This document shows, piece by piece, positions 1 to 12,800 of a stretch of DNA of 64,000 bases. The notes under the pieces are model-generated. The model was not told the DNA's origin. It was given only the letters and a program-made list of their open reading frames with translations, and made no database searches. The stretch covers positions 2,976,001 through 3,040,000 of the forward strand of contig NC_092631.1 in the NCBI RefSeq assembly GCF_039555335.1, written 5' to 3'. This DNA is from Amphiura filiformis (lineage: Eukaryota > Echinodermata > Ophiuroidea > Amphilepidida > Amphiuridae). Numbering within the stretch: the stretch's first letter is position 1; every line of letters starts with the position of its first letter. The position numbers were made by a program, and so were the translations under genes.

Positions 1-226
1 GCGGTAATGTTTAGCTGCTACTTTAATAATAACATATCAAGAAAGTGTTACGCGTAAGTGCCAGGCATGATGAATTTTACACGCTCACACATAACACATA
101 ATCTTGTGTTGCGTATACGCTACTGGAAAAGTGTGGATTCATCACGGATTAACAACGCTTGACTCCTGTACAAAGGTATAGCAACTATTTTGCATTCTCA
201 TCTATGCGGCATATTTAAACATGTGG

Positions 227-248
227 GGGGGTGTGTGTGTGTGTGTGG
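227..248. repeat. (GT)n microsatellite
   Basis: A short G run followed by about eight GT units. Confidence 0.8.
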
Positions 249-331
249 TTGAGGCAGCTATTTATCCATGGGCATATCGTCCATAGGAGGTGCATTCATT
301 TCAGCATGAATAACCCAATCCCTGTACTCAC

Positions 332-3300
332 CCTATTAGCTTGTTTGGCCACCTCTTGGATCTTAGCCTCTGATTCTTGTTGGAACTCTCTCTTCTCTGA
401 AAGAAACTGGCTCTTCAGTTTCTGTATAGTTTGTGTGTGATCACCCCTCATACCCATAACTTCTTTCTCCAGATCTCGTATCCTTTGTACCTGCTCCTCT
501 TGAAGTTTCTACGTATGGAAATTGATATTTAAAGAAAATAGAATATGTCACCAATTTGAATGTGGGATCAAGCAACCCATTTTCATATAAAATCACTTCT
601 CGTTTGAACAGTAACACTAATAATAATTGAAGTGTTTCATCGCAAAATGCAATAAGCGCCAAATATATGAAAATTTGGATAACACTGCCAAACAATTGTT
701 GAGAGATGGTGCGATTACTTTTAAAAAAAACTCGCAAATCCAACAGTAAACAGGTGAGTAAATAATTTCTTTATTGCAAAATACGATAAACGCCATGTCC
801 ACTTAACGCAATTTAGTATTTTTCTCACATGGATTTAACGTGTTTTGCGATGAAACTCTTCAATTCATTCATATAAAGCCCCCCCCCCAAAAAAAAAACA
901 CCCCAAAGAATGAAACAAATGCAAAAACCATCCTATGAAATCAACTCTATGGTGGAAAGGACAAGCAAACATGAGTTATCTTCTAAGTCTACATTCCAGA
1001 AGTACCTATCTTCTATGGACACTGCTGGCTGGTCAGTGGAAGAGGCGGCAATTGGTACATAACATAGACTAATCACCTAGACTTATGAGTGCCCATCCCT
1101 TACCACAGCAGGAGGTGAAGCCACGTATCCATGTTGATTTTGACCGGGTAACCAGAGTTAAAAGGCATATAGAAATAATGTGTGGATGTTTGGAAAGAAA
1201 GACATGCTCATTTGCGTGATTGCTGCGCTGTTATTGTTCGCATCAAATGCAACATGTTCAGTAGATGCAAACATGTCTGCTTGTTTGCATCCTTGCCAAA
1301 ATTGTTGCTATGCCGTGTCGGCTTCACTACGCGAAACCAAAGTCATTAGTCTAGGTGCTCATACTGACAGCAGGTGCAGACACACAAGAAAGGTAAGGTA
1401 AGACTTCTGTAGTGGATATATCCTAAATTGAGTTTTGGTTCTGGTTTCAAATACTGCTAAACACCCCTTGAAGGAGCAAAATTAGTAGGGATGATGCAGA
1501 ATGGTTTGGCGTAGTACTGGGATATCACCACCTTAAACTTGTCTTTAAGGTTATGGTCCGTATGCACAAAAGAGTTAGACTGGGTCTAAAGTTAGACCTG
1601 ATCTAAGTGGAATTTAGTACCAGGAGGACGGACGTTTTCCTTTACATTTTCTTAAGTTAATTAGAACTTTGCATTTATTTAAATCTTTAGAATTTGCTAG
1701 TTACTCTAGGAAGGAAATATGAGTAAAGAACCATTCCTGATGGAACTTAATTCCACTTAGACCAGGTCTAACTTTGGACACGGTCTAACTCTTTTTGTGC
1801 ATACGGACCTTTGAGTTCAGGTAGGGCTTTTTTTTGGTATAAACAAGTATTTGTAACTGTTTTTGTTGCTGATATTTGGGTATACTTTGAGTGCCTTGAT
1901 GAGTGTTGGACTGGGCATAGGACCTTCTGATTTCACTTTCAGCACACAATTATTTTCAATATAACTAAGCTTGAAATCTTGAAGTAAAGCGCACATCTTC
2001 TTTAAATGTCCTGTGATGTTGTGATAAACTTTCGTCCTTTGGGGACCTTTGGCAGGTAAGTCCAAAATCATAGGACTCCTGAAGTTGTTTTTGTTACCAG
2101 CATATCAAGATATGTACCATCAATACAGTTTTAACTTACTTTATATTCTTCCAAATCCTGTAATTCTTTTCTGGTCTTAGCTAGTTGTGTTTCTCTTTCC
2201 ATTAACACCTCTCTCAGTTCTGCAAAAAGAAATTTAAGTAATAGTCATTCATAGATTCCTTAGGAACTTTTTAAAATACTATTTTGTAATTAGTAGCCAA
2301 ATTATACAAATCTGCAGATGAAAAGATGCACAGGCCCCAAATATAGCACATTTCAAGATAAACCAGGAAATAAAACCCAAATGTTAATGGCAAAAAAATA
2401 TAAGGAGAATACAAAAGTCATGCTTCTGAAATGAAATTACATCAAAACTATCTTGTACATCTTTTGGTCAGTAGAATTCAGTAAATTAATTTATGTTATC
2501 TTAAAACCTAACAGTAGTCTCAGAAGCTGATGATGGAGAGTAGAGACATAGAACACATAAAGCTTAATGTTAGGTTTGATTTTCACAGCATACAGAAAAC
2601 AGCCTACAACCTATGTTGATGGCCCTTATTTCCAAAACTTTTCCAAAAATTAAACTTTTACTTCTATTTATCATTGCCAGTTAGGTCCAACTAAGGCACC
2701 AGGACCAAATTGTCTATGCTGCTTCGATGCTTGAAATTGAGCTATGTTGAATTTGGTAAAACACGATAACCATTTTTTAACCCCACCCTCATAATAAAGT
2801 ACTCATTCATGATGGGAGGATGATGATGTGTTAGTGTATTGGTCTCCATATGGAAAAGTTTTCCTATGAAAGTCTCTTTAAATAAATTATACTCGACTCC
2901 AGTGTGTGCACGCTGTGTGTACAGAGGCGTTCAAGGTCAATGCACAATGCATACATTACCACACAGCACACTAAGCAGGGCTGTTCGGAAGAGGGTATAT
3001 GGTTTTTCCTACTGTACGACGGCATTTTGTAACCAATCAGATTCCTTTTTAGAGAGTAGAATCTGGCAAAGTATTTCTAGGAAATATCGTGTGAGCCAAG
3101 TCAATCGGACTGACTATTATCAAGTGAGGGCCGTCTATATACGCTACTTTAATAACACGGGGTGCATGTCAGTGTATTTCGCATGAGTAAATTGAGTGAG
3201 ATTTTGGGAATACCTTGCAGTGTTTAGTGCTCCTGTACGACGAGGTCTTTCATCAGATTTCCTTGAAATCGGGGAAAGTAAAGTTTAATATATACATGAG

Positions 3301-6300
3301 ACAATTAAGAGTGAGCCAAAAAATAAAAAACTTTCCCTTTATAATAATTGAAGTTGAAAGTGAAAAAAGACAATTTTCTCCCATTGCTTAACTGTGGGAC
3401 CCCTTTTATTTGAGCAAAAGAGACTACTTTTCCATATGTCACTTGTTTTTCACCACTGCAGCCTGCGTTCAATTTCTTGTGTTGCTACATGTGAGTTTGG
3501 TTGGCGATCAATGCTCCTCCATGCAAGTTTTTCTCTGGGTGTTCCGGTTTTCCTCCTCCTAAAATCGGACCTCATCCCATATCCCTGTCCCATCATATTC
3601 GGTTGGCATTCCTTTAATTTAGTTACCTCTGAGCAAATTTGGCTTTGCCTAGCTTCAGCATAATTAATTGATTGATTGTGTAATTGATTGATTGATTGAA
3701 TGAACGATTCCCTCCTCCTTACCTTGTTTCTTTGCTTCATATTCCTTCAGCATCTCTTCCTTCTGTTCATGTATCATACGGATTTCTTGCTGATTCTGAT
3801 CACTCAATGTCACTATTGTTGATTGTCTCTTATGCGCCTTCTTGGACATGTATGACATGTACTCATGCTGTATGTATAAACAAACAATAACATGGTTACA
3901 TGGATAATAAAAACATGTCATGAGTCTTAATCTCAAAGCTCTTGCGAGGTGCAATCAAATGCACTGTGGGATCTGTTGAGTGCAGACGATAAGTTCCAAA
4001 TTTTGTGTAAAAATACAAAAATTTCAGAATTGCATATTTTCATGTCCATATTGGAATCCTGCATGAAAAATGCAGTAAAATGAGTACAAACAAGCCCACT
4101 ACTGGTTTAATGGTTCTTGAGATCATGAGATAGCTCTTGATATTTTGAGAAAATATCTCAAAATTGGGACTTTTTATGTTTTAAAAACCTGTAATCAGAA
4201 TGCAGAGCATAATATTTAGCGGGATGGAACATAAAAGTTCTAAATTCAATCACTCAAATGTCTTTCTAATACCATCAGCACCTGTTTTGAAGTATTAACC
4301 AATGTTCTAGATTTCGGGTTGTCCTTTTCAATCATCATCTGTCTGCCATTTCCTAAAAACATCATACAATATATTCTTTGGTTCACCTCAAGTTCAGTAG
4401 TAATGTACATGCATATTTTGCAGGTCGCAATATCAAATTGCGCCCATTAAGTTACCGTAATTGCGCATAGCTTACACGCACACGTACAAGGACGGTTTGT
4501 CGCCACACTTGCAGTGCAACTGTTTAAAAATAGGCCTACTGACATCACTACTGAACTTGAAGTGATGTATAGTATATTTGCTACTTACACTCTCAATTCT
4601 AGTCTTATGTGCTTCTTCTTGCAGCCACTCATTTTCCCTACGTCTGAGATGATATTGTTAAGATAAACATAACAAAGCTCAATGTTTATTTTCTAATTGT
4701 TAAATAATCCGTTCTTTTTGGTATTGGATGATGGTTACAGTCAAAATTGTATCTAAAGAGATTTAGTGACCGCTGCCAGCCAATCAGAGCCCTCATGACC
4801 AGGGGTAGCATTAAAGCCCGAAAGTCGGGGGTTGTTTTCCCGTGTTTTTCACTCACGAGCAAAATCCAAATACATGGGGTGAAAATTAAATCTCGGGGGT
4901 GAAAAATATTTTGCAGTGTAGTCAGGGGTAGGAGTAAGGTCCAAAAGTAGAGGGTCAGAGTTCACCCCCGAGCTTGCACATTCTCAATATATGGAAGGTG
5001 AAAATTTAATATTTTTTAAATTTAAGGGGTCATTCACCCCGATCGGGGGTTAACGCTACCCCTGCTCATGATATGGCATTAGTCCAGTTTAGTGACAAGG
5101 GTACAAGCCACATACAAACCCTCTGATCACCGCAGGTCCTATGACTGCCCCTCCCCAGGCACATCTAGAACAGCTCAGAGATGATAGATCATGGTTTCAC
5201 ATTTTCAATGCGGAATAATATCAAGGCTATACAGCTAGAACAGCTAAGAGAGGGTAGGTAATGGTTTTCACATTTTGTTTTTAACATGACAACTTTATTG
5301 AGGAATAATATCAAGAAATAATATCAAGACTCAGAATCTGAGCAACAAAAATTTGGCTACATTTTTGAGTACCAACAAAATTAATATATCTTGAAGTCAT
5401 GTTGATAAAAATATAATTATATTTTCTGCATAAATTTGCAAATTAAAGGATACAGCTCTTCCACTTTCTTTTTTAACATGGCAAGCTCCTCAGTTAATGA
5501 ATCCAATCTGCATTTGATAAGAAAAAATAAAACACAATGCATTTTGATATCATTAAAAGTATGACATGAATACAAATATCAATTTTCATATTAAAAACAC
5601 AAAACATCATTCATGCAATTTTTTATTTTTTTAGGTCAACCATGAATGATCCTAGCATTTACATGTAGGTCTATATTTTTTTTTTTTTTTCAATTTGGTA
5701 CCATGAAAAATATTAACGGGTACTCGGGCACAAAATTACCTGAAAATCCCAACCCTATAATTTTATTACGTATTTCTTGGCCGTGGTGGAACACTGAGCA
5801 ACGCTTGTAGCTTCACGAAAACACGCGAGCGTACATCGCTATCGACAAGCGAATTTGACCTCGATCGTGTGCATGTACATTAAATCTGTGCATGCACGGT
5901 TAGATTAAGTTCACTACTCATTTCACAGATACGCATGGATATTTTGATCGGCCATGTTTTCTAGTTTCGAGAGCGGGACCGAGACTCAGGCTAGCAAATG
6001 CCATGTGCCTCGCGTTGCGCAGCTTCGATAAGCAATGCATTTCATTCACCAGAAAAAGTTGCAGCATGCCGTCAAAAATATAAACAAATAAACAGACGTC
6101 GTCTGCTGCCCAAACGATGACGTAACGACCATTTTAAACATACAAAGACATGGTTTAGTAAATAACTAGTGTATTAAAATGTAATAAAACATACTTTGCG
6201 TTTGTATCATATTTTTCTGTGTGTTTTCCTTTTTTGACCAGTATATTTGAACAAATTGAAAAAAATGTGGTAACAAGGTCAAGGTCAAACCACTTTGGTT

Positions 6301-9300
6301 TAATGGGGTGTGGAGGGTTCAATTCCCCATATTCAAGCAATCAAATGACTCTGACCCCTCAAATGAAACCCCAGACCCCAAACACAAGGAATTTCCCTTA
6401 ATATTTTGTTGTTGTCACATTTTCAATCATCACAATGAGTCAAGTTCACCTTGCCCCCATGAAATTTATTAAATTTAAAGACCCCACTGGAACAGACCCC
6501 TACTGCCCCATGCCTTATGAAAAACCCTATTTAATTCACATTGACTGCCCCTGGTTACGGATGGTGTCATCTTTTATTTACAGTCATTCAGTCATTTAAT
6601 AAAGGATTTATCTTGGATTAATCAACCCAAAAATGTCAGTCGGCACAAGTGCATCACTGTGCAAGCAAGCACAGCAAATCATATCCAATGTATGGGATTA
6701 TTTCTTAACAAAGGAACGGAGCAGCGAAGCTTTGGACTTCCGAAAGATAAGAGTGCTATCCAGAACACTATGGAAGCAACCGGGATTAAATCCAGGTCAA
6801 CCCTCTACAAGATTAGAAAACATGGACCTAAATCTCCAGTGAAAAGAGGACCCAAAAGGAAGCGGATAGTCGACAGCGTAGATGATTTTGATCGAGGTGT
6901 TATCAAATGGCTAATTAGCAATATGTACATAGAGAAGAAGTGGCCAACAATTAACTCAATATATGATGAGGTCAAGATTGCAATCAACTTCCAAGGTAGC
7001 AAGTCATCACTAAGAACAATTTTAAAAGACATGGGCTACAAATATAGCAAGAGGCGGAAAGACTTGTTAAAGAAAGGCCAGACATTGTTGCCAAAAGACA
7101 CGACTACCTGAGTAAAATGAAACAAATTAGACAGCTTACCAACTGCCCTGTCGTGTATTTAGGCGAAACATTCCTTCACCAGAATCATACAAAGTCCAAA
7201 TGCTGGGTAATTGCTGGATCAGGAGGATTTCTTATTCCAACCGGAAAGGGAAGCAGGTTAATTATTTTGCACGCTGGGTCAAAAGAAGGATTTGTTGAAG
7301 ATGCTCTCCTTTCATTTCAATCCAAGACGGGATCTAGTGATTACCACGATGAAATGAATGGCAACGTTTTTCTGGAATGGTTTACCCATCAATTTCTGCC
7401 AAATATACCCCAACACACTGTCATCGTCATGGACAATGCACCTTATCATTCAGTTCAGGAGGAGCGAATACCGACGATGAACACAAAGAAAGCCGAAATG
7501 CAAGAGTGGCTAACAGCTCAAAATGTAGATTGGTGTCCAACCATGATCAAGGTGCAGCTTTATGCACTTATTCAGATGCACAAACCAAGGTGTACGAAGA
7601 TGGTAATTGATTTAATTGGCAAGATCCCATGGTCACTATATTCTGCGACTGCCCCCTTACCATTGTGAGTTGAATCCTATCGAACTGATTTGGGGGCAAG
7701 TCAAAGGTGACGTTGCAACAAAAAACTCAACGTTCAAGATGGTAGAGCGTTAAAAAGCACCTTGAAAATGCACTAGCAAATGTAACGCCTGAAAATTGGG
7801 CTAAAGCTGAGCAGCATGTCATCAAACTTGAAGAAGAAATGTACAATAATGAAGTCAGAATTGACACAACACTACCGGAGGACCAATTGAACAGCTTCAG
7901 ATTCCAAATTGAAGTCGAGCGATAGCAGCAGCGAAGAGTCTGACTCGGACTCTGAAGATGACGATGCCTATGCCAGTGCACCAGAGTTGCCCGCTTGGAG
8001 TTTGAGTGAAGTGTAAACAGGTAAGTCAGATTATAATTTACAAATTGTCCTTACAATTACATGAAATTCAACATGCATGCACATGATCATCATAGGGTAG
8101 TGATTGGCTTGTACACAATGTTTTTCATGATTTACTTCATTGATTTTGAATAGTGCAAATCCTTGACCTGCTAACCAGTCGAGTGCACGTGTCGCATAAA
8201 TAATCCTACCTGCAAAAAGCAGTCATTTCTTCTGCACTGCAAGTGCAAGTTGAGCTGCTCACAAATACACAATATGCAATCGATCCAAGGTTTATCAAAT
8301 CAGTTTGTTGTTTACTTTGTGACTTGCAAGTAAATACGCGAGTGACACTTGCAAGTCACGAAGTAAACAACGAACAAAAAATCAACTCGACGAGACATGT
8401 TTGAACTGCATTCTTGAGCTAGCTCACGCACTCAGCTCCGGTCAATTGCTTCGTTTTCTCGGATTTTACAGCATATCATAGCACATACACGTTATGATAG
8501 TAATCCCAATCATCATCGAGTGCTCATAGAAGCAGAAACATATAATATGATCCATGAATTGGTGCAAATCTTGTAAATGATCCATTAAATTTCGCCAACA
8601 TCGCGGTAAAATTATTTACATCTTCCACATGTCTCTGTACTGTACGCCAGCCGTATATCGGCCTGTATTTTAAAGTACGGCGATGTACGTGATGACCTCT
8701 GTCAACTAACCAATCACATAACGGCAGGGTTAAGGTCATCAATGATCGAGGTCACTGCGCCGTACAGTGTATATACGCTTAGTACGCTACATGGACGCAA
8801 TAGAAGTGTTCCAGGTTGGCCAAGAAATACGTAATAGTTGAGGTCACTGGCGGACAAGGTCTCCTCCCCAATATACGCACAAAGTTGACAAACATCCACA
8901 ACCAAACATTGCCAAATGGGTAATAAGTAATCTTGTTGTCAAGACTGTTCAGCCAACCAGCGCAGCGCCACTGACTGGCACTGTAACATGTAATAATACA
9001 CTTGTCAGTTGTATGACCCACCATACGACCCCCGGGAAAGGTGCGTCATGGGTGGGTCATTTACCACCATGATAATGACGAAGGGGGCCGTCATTGTAGC
9101 CTTTGGTCCGTCACGACTGTGACGATGGGGTGTGCGTCATGGTATATGAAAATCCGCCGCAGGTTGGACAAATGACGCTCCATTCCCGGGGGTCATATGG
9201 TGGGTCATACAAATGACAAGTCAAGTGTATAACATGAGTCATGATGTGTATCGTGATTGTTTATCACCTGTGTCTGTGTTTATGGCATGCTTGTGTACAC

Positions 9301-9606
9301 AATACATGTATACATGCTTGTGTACGCGATGCATACAGCTCCGCCCATGGAAGAAATAAAAATGTAACTGTAGTGTATTAAGTGACAACACGGGGAAAAG
9401 GTCTATAGTATAGATAGACTATATAATATGGTGCAAAATTCGACAGTCATGCCAAGTTAAAGCTTACTTCGCTAACGCTAAAATTGACATACTTACTCAT
9501 TTTTTAACAGAATTTCCTTTTCTGTTGGCTCTAGAGGATCTAAGTCACCATCCCCACCAGACTTTTTCTTCTTGCCTTTTCCTTTCCCCTTTTTCTTGGG
9601 TGGCAT
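332..9606 (-). CDS. CCDC166: CCDC166-like coiled-coil protein (DUF4515), 5' part, partial at left edge
   Basis: Six exons join in phase on the minus strand: 9497-9606, 5454-5507, 4589-4643, 3723-3867, 2140-2219 and 332-508, giving 207 residues before the gene leaves the window. Most donors are gtaagt- or gtgagt-like; the exon at 5454 has a weaker gtatcc donor. The start MPPKKKGKGKGKKKK is a basic lead, followed by almost continuous coiled coil with the segments RRENEWLQEE, EYMSYMSKKAHKRQ, VTLSDQNQQEI and QKLKSQFLSEKREFQQESE. The order and spacing agree with vertebrate CCDC166, a DUF4515 protein; the related basal-body protein BBOF1 is the main alternative. Family members are linked to cilia, so a ciliary or basal-body role is inference. 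The gene is head-to-head with LSM11, and a broken transposase lies in its first intron. The 3' exons are missing from this window. Confidence 0.72.
509..2139. other. Intron of the CCDC166-like gene
   Basis: Apart from the inverted-repeat element at 1555-1809 I see no conserved coding signal. Short open frames here have no family resemblance. Confidence 0.5.
1555..1809. mobile_element. MITE with about 27-bp terminal inverted repeats
   Basis: The left end begins GGTCCGTATGCACAAAAGAG and the right end is its reverse complement with one extra A, followed on both sides by related 'gtctaa' words. The interior is about 200 bp and noncoding. No clear TSD was recognised. Confidence 0.75.
3394..3705 (+). 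mobile_element. 3' fragment of a non-LTR retroelement with a tetranucleotide tail
   Basis: The sequence around 3520-3560 (GTTTTTCTCTGGGTGTTCCG) recurs in related form at 55558-55585. Both copies end in a simple tetranucleotide tract, here ATTG-like repeats at 3664-3704. That arrangement is typical of RTE-like or similar LINE/SINE 3' ends. The fragment lies immediately next to the exon at 3723-3867 of the coiled-coil gene. Confidence 0.5.
4800..5064 (-). mobile_element. hAT-like MITE, family tip CAGGGGTAGC, copy 1
   Basis: Ends are CAGGGGTAGCATTAA and its near-reverse complement TTAACGCTACCCCTG. They are flanked by CTCATGAC (4792-4799) and CTCATGAT (5065-5072), an 8-bp TSD with one mismatch. 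A second copy in the opposite orientation lies at 40187-40454. Confidence 0.85.
6659..8016 (+). pseudogene. Degraded IS630/Tc1/mariner-like DDE transposase in intron 1 of the CCDC166-like gene
   Basis: The N-terminal part (6659-7108) looks like a helix-turn-helix DNA-binding region ending in KYSKRRKDLL. After a stop and frame change, 7117-7600 carries catalytic-core signatures VVYLGETFLHQNH and IVMDNAPYHSV. The block LPPYHCELNPIELIWGQVK follows in another frame near 7648-7705, and an acidic tail ends at 8016. At least three frame breaks or stops make it non-functional. The first catalytic Asp, expected in YLDET, is Gly here. The spacing from the second Asp to the Glu is much longer than the 34 residues of classic Tc1, so a divergent DDE_3-type family is likely. 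Terminal inverted repeats were not identified. Confidence 0.8.
8308..8370. repeat. Hairpin, 24-bp arms with a 15-nt loop
   Basis: The arm at 8308-8331 (ending GTGACTTGCAAGT) is the reverse complement of 8347-8370 with one mismatch. It lies between the transposase remnant and the MITE at 8998-9229 and may be part of another short element. Confidence 0.7.
8998..9229. mobile_element. MITE with TIRs of about 40 bp
   Basis: The left end (TACACTTGTCAGTTGTATGA) continues to CCCCCGGGAA near 9038. The right end mirrors it from TTCCCGGGGG near 9183 to CAAGTGTA at 9229. The interior is GC-rich compared with its surroundings. Confidence 0.75.
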
Positions 9607-9864
9607 TATGATAAAAATGACAGCAAAAAGTCGCTGAAATCGGAAAGCGTCCCGTTGTTATGCGTTTTTTCCTTGCAGACTTATATTCAATAAAAATTTT
9701 GCGTCAGTAAATGTCATATTTATCCTCTTTTAAAAATACACATAAAATAAGATTTAAATAATTATGTTTTATTTTAGTTATTTAATTGACAATGGAAGAA
9801 TATTAAGAATGAATTTTTTCATAATAATTTTTATATGCTGACAAAAACTATGAAATTAACAAAC
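9607..9864. promoter_or_regulatory. Shared bidirectional promoter of the CCDC166-like gene and LSM11
   Basis: Only about 258 bp separate the two divergent start codons, so both 5' UTRs and the core promoters must lie here unless there are upstream noncoding exons. The interval is AT-rich, with no clear CpG island and no well-placed TATA box that I would assign. The LSM11 ATG at 9865 sits in AACATGGCGGCG, which fits the YY1/TISU initiator consensus around short-leader start codons except at one outer base. Confidence 0.6.
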
Positions 9865-12800
9865 ATGGCGGCGCCCATAGGGCAACACGGGAACGACCCT
9901 GGTAGTAATATTTTAACAGAAACTGGCGAAGTTCCACCACATTTGGACGTGTCGTCCCCAGACTTTGATCCTCTTAAAGCATTGTACTCATCTAGTGTCG
10001 TTATACCAGTTCCAGATGCCAAATGTTTTAATAATTTGAGTGAATATGAAAGCTTCGTGAGTGGCCGATCGCAGGGAAGAGGTCGAGGTCAAAGTGAACA
10101 TGCACAGCGAAGGCGAAGGGTGTGTATTTAAATCCATTGACTAAAGCTGAATTTATACTCGATCGCTACGCGATTGCAATGCACCGCTTTTGGAAAGCGA
10201 TGGCCGATGGGCAATCGCCGAATTTTGCGATGTATCGCTCGTCGCTTTTCATTTTAGGCCAAGTAAAAAATAAAACATGTTTCAGAAACTTTCACGTCCG
10301 GGTTTTCGAAAAAAAGGAGCAGGAGGGGATTTTTTATTTTCTATTTTTATTGCAAAATTGGTGTAAATACCCATACTTAGAGCTGTTTTAGCGTATACAA
10401 TAATGCCTAGAAAAAGAAGGAGGCCCTTTTTATTTGTTGTTCTGAGAGTTACACCCCCTCCAATGATCACAAAACCTTTCTAAAATGTTTCTTGTATCTT
10501 AAAGCTGAATTTATACTCGATCGCCGAGCGATGCGATTAATCGCTTTTGAAAAAGCGATTTGCAATCGCCGAATTTTGCGATGCATCGCCCGTCGCTTTT
10601 GCATTTATACTTATCACGGCGATAGCGATTGCAGACGACAATTAAAATATTCTAAATGCCACAAAATACATTTTTAAAACATGAATTGCTGTCATTAATT
10701 ATTGCTTTGAATTAATTTATCACCAAAAGTTAAAAATCGAGAAAGGTAAATTAATTAGCAAAATAATGGATCCAGTTGGTTGCATATGATTGGTTGGCGC
10801 ATTCACGTGTCAGCGATATCGCTGGGAAGTTGAGATTTCTTCAACTTGCAAAAGCGACGTCGTTTTTGCCTCCGCGATTTGAATCGATTGATCGACTTGA
10901 CGCTCTGGAAATGTAAGTAAACATTGAGCATGCGTGAAAATCGCTTTTCTGCAAAAGCGATTGAGTATAAATTCAGCTTAACAAGGCTATAGAAAGCATT
11001 CCAACTTCCTAGACATATTTTTTGAAAAGTTATAACTGAATTTCAAAAAATAAAAATATATTTGAGGAAACCTCAAAAAAGGAAGCGGGAGGGGACGTGA
11101 AACATGTTTATTTTTTTATTTTGCCTTACCATGTTTACATTTATCATGATTATGACTGTCACTGACGCGTTTTGGGTCAAGCTGGGAGAAAAAACTCCCA
11201 GGTCGACCTAAAATAGCGTATCGCACACGATAGACCACCTAAGTTATCGTAAATCAGTTTCTCCCAGGTCTACCGTAAATTTTGGGTTGACACATTCGGC
11301 CCGCAAACGCCCAGGATTTTTAGCCAGGTCTGTGAGGTGGACCCACGACAAGCATGCAAATAGCATGAATAGGCCTACATGTACGTGACCCGACCATGGC
11401 AATATAGGCATAGGCCTACACGTTTGACGAGTATAAACCATTGATGTACAGCGCATTCATTTATAACTTTTGCAAGCGCAGGTGAGGCTTTTACAATATC
11501 AGTTTGTTAAGTTGGCATCTAAATTAATTCACATATGCCTACTCTCATATTCGTATTTATTAAAGTATTCTTGTTTTAGTTTGCAAAATACAGAGCCAAA
11601 TTTAAGGAGATATATAGTCATACTTTAAGTTTTCTACTTGATTTGCGTCAATGTACCCGAGACTAGTAAACCAAAGCTTAAGCTTACATCCAAGTTCGCA
11701 TTGACGGTAGCCTACGACTCGATGTTTCAGACTTGTGAGAAAATTAAAGCAACAAAATTATGAAAAGGGGTCACAAATAGGATCAAATAATCCAACAAAG
11801 AATCACCCTGCCAAAGTGCGGACATAGGCCTACATGTTTTATACTTTATTATTATTTGGTCCACTATACAACAACCACCACGAATGGAGTGCCAATTTCT
11901 ATTAGCCTAAGCTGTCTTTCTATCAACAAGTGCTGAATCTCCCAGCTTGACCAATTCGGCGTCACTGACACTGTATACTTCTCACGGCGATAGCGATTAC
12001 AGACGAGACGGCAATTATAATATTTTAAATGCCACAAAATACATTTTTAGAACATCCATTGTTGTCAATAATTATTGCTTTGAATTAATTCTGTACCGAA
12101 AGTTTGAGAAAGGTAAATTAATTAGCAAAATAATAGATTCAGTTGTTAGGAAATGATTGGTTGATGCATTCACGTATCAACGGTGTCAAGCGATATTTTT
12201 TCTGCAAAAGCGATCGAGTATAAATTCAGCTTAATGCTGGTTTCATGCCACTTGCCGCTGAGTGGCGCGGCGTGACGCATAAGCAGTGCAGCCGAACAGA
12301 CACAATCAAGGCTTATGATTGGCTGATACATCATGCCGCAGCGGCAAGCTTCATGCAAGTACGTATGACAGGGGCATAATACAACTATTTATCAACAGTT
12401 AAAGTACCCATAAAATAATCATGGGTCAAAATGAACATTGGAGTCAGCAAATCCCGGTACGCCTCTGTCTCACGCCAAGCAATTCCAAAAAGTTGACAGC
12501 CCTGTATGAATCCTCGCATATTCATGAGCATGTGAGGGCCAATCGTTCCGCATCACACCAGCATTGCGTGTCTGCGCATGTGACTGGCGCTGCCACTGCT
12601 GTCAATGTGTTACTGATACTTTTGTTTCATTTTTTTCTGTTACAGAAAAAGGAATTGCAAGCTCAAGCAGGAGGGCTTATTGACTCAACCAAACATGGAG
12701 TCCCACTCAGAAATGTGTTATCCCGCATGTCAGAGCATACCAAAGGCCCATATTCTCTGCTGTACAAATGTGTTCAACAACGCATCAAGGTTCGGGTCTG

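Larger units (their letters stand above)
10145..12231. mobile_element. Harbinger-like MITE copy split by a 1.7-kb insertion (LSM11 intron 1)
   Basis: The left half (10145-about 10256) starts AGCTGAATTTATACTCGATC. The right half (about 11974-12231) ends with the inverted tip GAGTATAAATTCAGCT. The outer flanks are both TAA (10142-10144 and 12232-12234), fitting a 3-bp TSD. Aligned to the intact copy at 10503-10978, the two halves abut, so everything between is a later insertion. Confidence 0.75.

Noticed and set aside
2839-3186. 115-aa open frame with several cysteines
   Set aside because: No family resemblance, no splice context and low-complexity translation inside an intron.
4271-4339. Extra exon of the CCDC166-like gene (MMIEKDNPKSRTLVNTSKQ-type frame)
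   Set aside because: It can be made phase-compatible with a weak acceptor and gtgctg donor, but the flanking exons join directly to give a continuous family match, and the peptide does not fit the coiled coil.
7377-7610. 77-aa open frame overlapping the transposase
   Set aside because: It is mostly a shadow frame; only its end (KVYEDGN) may reflect the frameshifted transposase.
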